A stretch of DNA of 64,000 bases from Hydractinia symbiolongicarpus (Eukaryota; Cnidaria; Hydrozoa; Anthoathecata; Hydractiniidae), in NCBI RefSeq assembly GCF_029227915.1, contig NC_079877.1, positions 23,339,851 through 23,403,850 of the forward strand, given 5' to 3'. The number at the start of each line of letters is the position of its first letter. Within the stretch, counting starts at the first letter, position 1. Below, one piece after another: positions 49,001 through 58,000 of this stretch. The translations under genes and the position numbers were made by a program. Under the pieces are notes generated by a model. That model did not search any database. It was not told the origin of the DNA and saw only the letters and a list, made by a program, of their open reading frames with translations.

Positions 49001-52000
49001 GAATCTGCTAACATTGATCTTACAGATTCCATGAGTGTTCTGTTCATCCTCTCTGCAACTCCATTTTGTTGCGGTGTTTTCGGAATTGTCAACTCATGAT
49101 GAATACCTTCTTTCTTCAAATAGTCTTCGAAATCTTTGGATGTATATTCTCCACCATTGTCAGTTCTAAACGTTTTTATCTGAATTCCAGTCGATTTTTC
49201 CACAGTTGCTTTCCATTCTTTAAAATTCTCAAACACTTCACTTTTGTGTTTCATGACATATACCCATATGTATCTTGATTTATCGTCAATGAATGTAACA
49301 AAATATTCTGCACCACTAAGTGATTTTGTTTCTATCTTTCCACAAACGTCGCTATGGATTATACCAAGGAGATTTTTCGATCGATCTCCTCCTGTCTTCG
49401 GAAACGGTATTTTGCTTTGTTTCCCATCAATGCACGGTTCACAAAATGTCGGTTTCTTTGTTGCATCATAATCAAACCCTTTAACAAGTTTGTCCCTTGC
49501 CAATCGTTTAAGATTCTGCACACCGAGATGACCGTATCTTCTATGCCAAATTTCTTCCTTTGTTGTAGCGTTATTATCACATTTCATAACTGTGTGATTC
49601 TTCTTATTTCTCAATCCATTACAGTTGAGATGGTAAAGGTTGCCATGCTTTGTTGCTGTACCAATGATTCCGTGTTTCGCATCCACGATGTCACATTTGA
49701 AATCTTCAAACTGAAACTTCTTTCCATTTGTTGCAGCTTTTGATACACTAAGTAAATTGTACGAAAGTTGTGGTACAAATAAGACATCAGATAACTTGCA
49801 TACAACGTTTCTGTTTTCTGAAATGTTCATTTCCAAGGTTACTGTTCCTTTTCCAATTGCTTGTACTGAATATCCATCACCGACAGTGATATCTTGTGGT
49901 ATTTCAAGTGACGAAATTTCTTCGAACAATTCCTCTTCGTTACACATGTGACATGTTGCGCCTGAATCAACTATCCAGTTACTTTTTCCTTTGACTGCCA
50001 AAGTATTTTCAGCAACTAAACTGATGATTTCTTCGTCATCATCTTCTTCTTCTTCAGCCGTACACACATTTTGCGGCTTCATTCGATTTTTACCGTACGT
50101 CGAAGGAGTCTGTCTCTCGAACTTCTTCGTTAATTCTTTGCAATATCGTTTCACATGACCAATCTTTCCACAGTGATAACATCTGGGTCCCTTTCTTGGC
50201 TTTCCATGATTCGATGTCATTGCTTTGACATTCGTTTCCTAAGTGTCCTTATCTTTCCGCTTGCTTTCCTCGTGTAACAATCGTTCAGTTACGACTTCAA
50301 GCTTCGGTACTTCAGCACTAGCCTCCAGAGCTGTAACTAGCATATCATACGAGTCTGGTAAGCTTGCTAACAAATGAACAACTTTACTTTCATCATCCAA
50401 CGGGTCTCCAATAATTGCAAGTTCATCGAAAATTTCTGTCAAAGCTTTAACGTGCTTTTGAACAGATTGCTCATCTTTCAACTTCAAGTCATACAACTTC
50501 CTGCGTAGTGTCAATTTATTACTCCATGTCTTCTTTTGGAACTGGTCTGCCAACTTCTTATAAACCTCAGTAGGATCTTCTGGATCTGGTCCAAGCAGGT
50601 ATAACAGCGTTGGTTCCACCGACAAAACAATCGTTGCTAACGCACGATCTCTACGCAAATTAAATTTCGGAATTTCTCTCTCTTCAGTTGGAGCATTTTC
50701 TCTTCCATGAACAATTCCCCAAAGTCCATCTTTGATTAACGCCATTCTACACTGTACCTTCCAGGTAGCATAGTTTGTTCCATTCAATGGTTTTATCAAT
50801 ACTTTGGTGCTTTCCATTGCCATTTGTTCCGTATTCAACTAATCCGGATAATCCGTTTCAGGTTTCCACAATACGATTTTTCGTGCGAACTTCACACCAA
50901 TCCAAACAAACTCGTCGGACACACAAGATGGCTTCTTCTTCTTGAATATTATTTCTGTAAATATTCAATCTTCTTGGGCATAGACTGGGCCCATAACCTG
51001 TTGAAATGTAAACTTTATATATTTGCAGAGTTGCTTCGACTGCTCCAATAACTTTATGACTCTATGACTCTAAAATTTACAAGACGTTCTCCTATTTATA
51101 TATTAAAGATAAGATACTTTAGAATGTTCTAGTATATTCCAGATGTTCTATATTTACTATTAGTAGTTTCTAGTATAGTTATCTTATTTCTGGAATATTC
51201 TCCAATGTCCCTTATATTTCTAGATAGTACACAAGGTTCTAGAATGTTCTTGCGGCAAGAGTGCCTATTTTCAACAGCTATTCAATGAGTTTCCCTGTTA
51301 TTTGGCCCCAAACTTAATAGTGCAATTCAATGGCTTGGTCACTACCAAACACACTTTTATTAAATAGCCTCACCGTCAACAAAATAAATTGATTGTCAAC
51401 TAAAAAAATTGACCGTCAACAACATAAATTGACCGTTAACTAAATAAATTGACTAAACAACGAAATAAATTGACCATTGTTAAGTAAAACTAACCGTCAA
51501 TTTTTTTGTTAACTGTCAATTTATAACTTGCTAATCTTCTCCGTAAATATTAACCGTTAACAAATTTAATTAACAGAGTGTAAAGATTTTGACGGTTAAT
51601 AAATCCTGTTAACTTCCAATATCAATACCATCTCAAAAGGTTTGTACAATTTTTTCGTACCATTATATGAACGCTACGAAATACTTTGTACCATTATATG
51701 AACGCTACGAAATACTTCGTTTCGTAGAATTGCTTCGTTTGAAATAAAAATAAAAACAAAGTTCATACAAACTTTTTTATAACATGAAACGCACTTCTAA
51801 AATACCAGCGTAAATGTGTGCAACTGAATATAAAAGTTTAAATTTTCGTTTGATTTATAACAAAAAATAGCTAATTTTGCAAATAGTTATTATGCAAGAG
51901 AAAAACAAGACAGATTATTATTGCCGTAACATCCTCCTTCATTGTGATTATTATATATGTTTGAAAATATGCTAGCTAAAATGTAATACTGCAAGACTAA

Positions 52001-55000
52001 TTTTTGGGACAGTGATTTTATCGCATGTGTAATTTCCATCTAGTTAAAATGTCAATGTTTTTAAATGCCGTAAATTCAATATCAAGACTATAGATAATAG
52101 TCGAATTATAATATAAACGAACTTCGTTATGAGCAACTTCTCATGCAAACTTCTTTGAAACGATATGAACTACATACAAACTTTATAATTTTTATGATAC
52201 AAAAAAAATCATATTGAAAACAAAATTATACAAAAGATTTAATTAATGGATACAAAGTCATTAGACTAAAATTTTGAGTTAACAGGCAACAAAAAACATT
52301 GGCCGTTACAAAAAATGATTGACCGTTAACATGAGAACGTTGACGGTGGCGCTGTTTAATAAAAGTGGGTTTGGTAGTAAATGTTGATGATGAAGGGACA
52401 AAACAATTTTGTTGTAGGTATTGTGGCAGGTATTTTTGTAGTTAAACACTTTGTGCTTTGCTACATAGCCACAGTGTAATAATCAACATGTTTTTTGTTG
52501 CATGAATTTCAGAAGTGTCCTTTTGCTTGTGGAAGGCATGATTAGTTATCCATCAAATTAACCATTCATTTTTGTATTCGATGGTCAAATGCTTAAGACC
52601 GATCTGGTGAAGCAGGAAAATACTCCAAAAGAAATGCAAGCATTGATTCACATCCATAGAAACTTTAATGAACAGTTGGTTAGGGAAGCATCCAAAGGTT
52701 TCATATTTGTGACTGATCCTTCCACATTAGTATTATGTAAATTGCTTTCATCCTTCAAGCAAGTAACACTCTATTCTTAATAAAAAAACAAAGAACTTGA
52801 TTGTGAAATATTGGGGGAAAATTGTAACAAACTAAAAAACCAATTGTATTATACATCTCTTTTTAAACTCTTTCATTTAGCATGGAAAATGTTTCTCTTT
52901 TTGCTAAATCTAAAAACACATGTTCGCACTGCTTAAAAAAATATGTAAAAAATGTAAAATAAAATGTTATTTCTTAATACGCGAATACGAAAAAGTTTTC
53001 ACAATGTGTAAGGTAGCAGACAAATGTGAGCTATCGATAAAAATTACGCTCCGTTTTTTTATCTTATACTCTCACACATACTCACAAATCATTCAGTTAC
53101 TGTACTCGCATGCGCAAGAGGCTATACTTGAGGGTATGGAATAGTATACTCACCAATTACTCGTATTTGTCTTCCACTTTATTCGGCATTTAACGTACCC
53201 GTACTCGTATACTCGTGTATAGTTACTCGCGATCAGGACTGTATTACCATTTTTTATTAGTACTTACTGCAAATTACCAGTTATTCATTATTAAGAAATA
53301 CTGGTATATAAACTTCTTTAACCAGCAATAATTCTGAGTAAAAGTTTAGAATTGAAACAGTATACAATACTGGTGTCACATTAGTGATTTAAATGGTAAT
53401 ACAGATAAAACCAGTGTTAATTGCTGACAACGCGCAGGGAAAAACAACAATAAAAACTGCAAGTTTGGCGGATATGAGGGGTCTCGGAGGATATGTGTGT
53501 ACTGTATCTAATTGTAACAGAGGTCAACAAAGACCACAACAAACTGTCTAAGACAGTTTCTCGTAAATGTAGTGTGGTCAACAAGGATCACATAAACAAA
53601 CTGTCAATCAATATAAGTAAAACAAACTGTCAACAAAGACAGGTTCTAAACAAACTGTCAACAAAGACAGGTTCTAACAAACTGCCAACAAGGACAGCTT
53701 AAGATTGATAGTTCATGAATAGCAAAATATTACTTAAGAATACCAGCATGAGTTTAAAATACACAACACACCCCCTCGACCCTGTCTTTCAGACCACATG
53801 AACGCAAAGTAAATATATATACAACGTATACAAAATATATACATCTCCCGTGTATAAATGTCCTAAAAATATTCACATTGAATAAAACCTAATGAACTAA
53901 ACAGTAAAAATGCCCTGACGGGATGGGTGGGCGGTAAAACCACAACTACTGTTGGCTAGCACGAGCGAAAGAGGAATCGTGGAGCGAGACCGTGACTAAA
54001 AGAGCCGAACGAACAAAGTGAAGATTGGAGCCCAGGCCTGTGAAACTAAGATGGCAACCACAGCTACGCGCTACCGTACTAACGCCAGTCCATGTCGTTT
54101 AGCAATTAACTAAAGTTAAGTAAACTTAACTACCTTTAATTGCTGACAACGCGCAGGGAAAAACAACAATAAAAACTGCAAGTTTGGCGAATATGAGGGG
54201 TCTCGGAGGATATGTGTGTACTGTATCTAATTGTAACAGAGGTCAACAAAGACCACAACAAACTGTCTAAGACAGTTTCTCGTAAATGTAGTGTGGTCAA
54301 CAAGGATCACATAAACAAACTGTCAATCAATATAAGTAAAACAAACTGTCAACAAAGACAGGTTCTAAACAAACTGTCAACAAAGACAGGTTCTAACAAA
54401 CTGCCAACAAGGACAGCTTAAGATTGATAGTTCATGAATAGCAAAATATTACTTAAGAATACCAGCATGAGTTTAAAATACACAACACACCCCCAAATTC
54501 CCCCACACCACCACACTTGACAAACTATACAAAATGAAGAGGTGTGGTGACGCCTACGAGCGCCACCAACTAAACTATAACAAAAATGAAGGTGTGTGAC
54601 GGCTCCACCCACGAGTAGGTGGCCCAGCGGTGCATAGACTGCGAGAAAGGCCAATGACCTGTGCATCATCGAGATGTAGATAGCGTCTATAGGCATCACT
54701 GGTCCACCTGCCTAAAATCTGGATAGTGCTGTCAGGCACCCCTGCAGATGCTGCTGCGGAGGCACCACCAATGCGAAAGGAATGTGTATTAATGTGTGGA
54801 ATATTAGGCAAACACGAAGCCAGGAGGTTTACTATGTCCTGACGAGTCAAAAATTTGAAGTCTTGGTAAGTGAAGAGTGGCCACCCTGGGCCGGGATGAA
54901 CCGCTAAGAAACGGCGCATACACTGAACCGGGCAAACTGCGTTATTGTTAGCGCCAACCCTAATCTGACAACCAACACGAAAGGGATCTGTTTTAGACGA

Positions 55001-58000
55001 CCGGATATGAACCAGCATGACGGAATTGTCTGCGGAAAATTGGATATCTCCAACCAATAAATCAGTGGATAGATCGAAGTGACGACTGGATTGATAAGTG
55101 TATTCAGAGCAGCGCAACAAGCCAAAGAAGGCCAAAGAGGTAGCAGCTTTGAAAAGTAGTCGTTCATATACTGTAGCTTGTAAAAATTGAATACGGTAAT
55201 GAATTAAACACAAATTCTGATATGTAATTGGGTGCCTGCGCGGCCGGGTGAGACGAGCTCCTTGGACTCTTTTAATTCCTCGCAGGGTGTAACACAAGCG
55301 ACTCATGTCTGCTATTCGAACATAGTTGCCGGCCATGATGGAGTGATATTGCAAGCCTGAGATGTAAACGCGAATGGTAGTGTGAGATACGCGTTGTGCC
55401 AAACTAGAAATGTAGCGAATTAGAATATCCTCGTTCAACGGCCAGAGAGGATGAGACCACCTATAACAAAATCGCTGATATGAGGCAACACCAGTGGAAT
55501 ACGTGGCCCTAGTAGTGGGTGCCAAAGCTTGAGATTGAAAGTACCGTGAGGCTATACTAAGATGGTCCAGATGGTTGGCTCGATTGGTGTGGGTGACTCG
55601 TCTGCGGACTGAAGGCGTTGTTTGAATCGACGAACCTGTAACCGAGATAGAAGATCAGCTGCAATATTAGTATGTCCAGGAATATGTTGAAGCAAAATAT
55701 TAATGTTCAACCGCGCCGTGAATAGAAATAAGTGGCGAATTAACGACATGATGTGTTTATCCCGCGATGTGCCTGAGCGCCACACATGAACTATGGACGC
55801 GTTGTCTGTGTAAATGATGATCTGCAGATTACGCCATTCGCGACCCCACGTCCTAACCGCTGCTACAATTGCGAAAAGCTCCAATATATTAATGTGAAAA
55901 GAATGAAATGTTGGGGGCCAACAGCACCAAATCCTACCCCTGATGCATCCGTAAAGAGGCTAAGTGAAGCGGCTGTGATTGGGTCGCCGTGAATAAAACA
56001 GACACCATTCCAGCTAGGTAGAAAATCCACCCACCATTGAATGTCTAAGCGTGCCTCCCCATTTAATGTGATATGATGATTGAGTGATGCAACGGTGGTA
56101 GACAAATCAATTAACCTACGGAGGAACATTCTGCCTGGCTTTACCACTTTGGCAGCGAAAGATAAAGAGCCAATCAAGGAAAGCAATTCTCGTTTGGTGC
56201 ACTTCTTCCTACCAGACCAAACCAATAAAGCTTCGTGCAACTCCCTGTACTTATCCGCTGGCAAGCGAATGATTTGTTGCTGAGAGTCGATCTCAATGCC
56301 CAGGTAGGTTATAGTTTGTGAGGGTCCTGTGGTTTTTTCCTCCGCAATAGGGACACCCAGTTTAGTGCACATAGACTGAATAGATTCCAAGTAACTATTT
56401 ACTTCTGCTGCAGACCTCCCACAAAGGAAGAAATCGTCTAAGTAATGGATCACAAATGGAATAGCAAGCACAGTGAGGAAGATCCAACATAACAAATCTG
56501 CAAAACAGTTAAACAAGAAGGGTGAGGAGCGGCTGCCAAATGGCAAGCGAGTGTCCACAAAGTAATAGCCCTCCCAACAGTAGCCTAATAAACCCCATTG
56601 AGCTGGTTTAACGGGGCAAAGGCGAAAAGCATGCTTGATATCAATTTTGGCTAAAAATGCTGTGGGACCCAACCCAGACACCAATTTTAGGGCATCGTCG
56701 AAGGTGGAATATCGCACTGAAAACTCTTCTTTGCATATGCCTTCATTAATAGCATTGCCTCTAGGTGAGGAGAGATCTAAAATTATTCTGTAAGAACCGT
56801 TTTTCTTTGGTACTGCACCTAAAGGTGAACAATGCAGAGGCGTAATTGGAGGGCTTAGAAAAGGTCCTGAGGTGTGGCCTCGCGCTAATTCTTTAGCAAT
56901 TGCCTCCCACACTGATTGAGAATTAGAGCGTGCAGATAGTAGGTTGCGTGGCCGGGTAGCTGTGCATGGGCCATGAAAACCAATGTCAAATCCAGAAGAC
57001 AAACCAGAGATAATAAATGACACTAAAGACTGACAAGGGTGTTCCCTTAGCAATCTTTCAAAAAGAGCAACATTGACAGGACATTGACAAGACACAGGCA
57101 GTGGATTTGGATTAATATTTGCGGACAACGGAGCATTGTGAGGCAGGATGGGAGTCGCCGCAGTGTTTGCATTGGTGTGCGAAGCGACATTGTCGGTTCG
57201 TACAGTGACCCTGTGCGTTGAAGTATCGACAAGTGGCGATGTTATCGACCTGTCCGACTGCACCTGTGTCAGCCCTACTGAGGGTCTGCGTGGCTCGAAA
57301 AGGCTGTGTGGCACGAAAGCGCTGTGAGGCGCGAAAAGGCTGGGGGGCACAAAAGGGCTGCCCACTATATGCTAAATTTGAAGGTGCTGATTCGTTCCCA
57401 GCTGCTGACTCAGTGCGAAGAGGGCAACTTGATGCAAGATGTCCATAATTCCGGCACCGAAAACACATGACCTGCAGTGGGGCACTTCGGAGATGACGGT
57501 TATAAAGATCGTCATCTACACGGTTCCATGACAAACCAGAATCAAAAGCCATTTGGTACCTAAACATGCGATCGTATGTCGACCATGCTGTAAATGTAAA
57601 CTGTGAGGCGAAGTCACACATGATAGACTGATAGTGTAAAAGCTCGGATGCACGATGTGGAAAGAAAAAGGTGAAGCACCGGATAAAATTATTCCATGCT
57701 AACATCCAAGATGAAAAGTCACTAACCTTAGGGCGGTTTGATTGCTTGGGAACTAACACAACTGACGGGCTAGACCCACCGAGAACCTTAAACGTAAACT
57801 CGTCTGAAGATGAGGCAAAAGCAGGCAGTAAGCTATCAAAATTTACATACTCACCTTTTTTAACCTTGTCCAAAACGGCCTGAGGAAGTGCCGGCAAGGG
57901 AGCAGGGCGCGCTGTGGTTGCGACGGAAAACCCAACCTGGGCTGGACGAGGAAGACCCCCCTGTGGAAACTCACCCCCTTCAGAAAACGGCTCAGACACA

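Larger units (their letters stand above)
47896..51276 (-). mobile_element. Ty1/Copia LTR retrotransposon, RT-deleted, recent insertion
   Basis: Two 278-bp LTRs (47896-48173 and 50999-51276) with TG...CA ends differ at one position that I can see, and are flanked by the 5-bp duplication GCTAT (47891-47895, 51277-51281). The element lies on the minus strand: 5' LTR at 50999-51276, primer-binding site, gag, zinc knuckle-protease-integrase, a remnant of RNase H, polypurine tract, 3' LTR. The reverse-transcriptase region is missing with the reading frame kept. It is inserted in the USP intron in sense orientation. Confidence 0.95.

Noticed and set aside
49066-49951. Plus-strand ORFs opposite the Copia pol
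   Set aside because: Antisense shadows of the real pol frame.
50985-50998. Part of a tRNA-Met gene
   Set aside because: Only the anticodon arm matches and it abuts an LTR; it is the primer-binding site.
53493-53702. Two identical 69-codon ORFs at 53493 and 54212
   Set aside because: They lie inside the B repeats of the tyrosine-recombinase element and consist of tandem-repeat translation.
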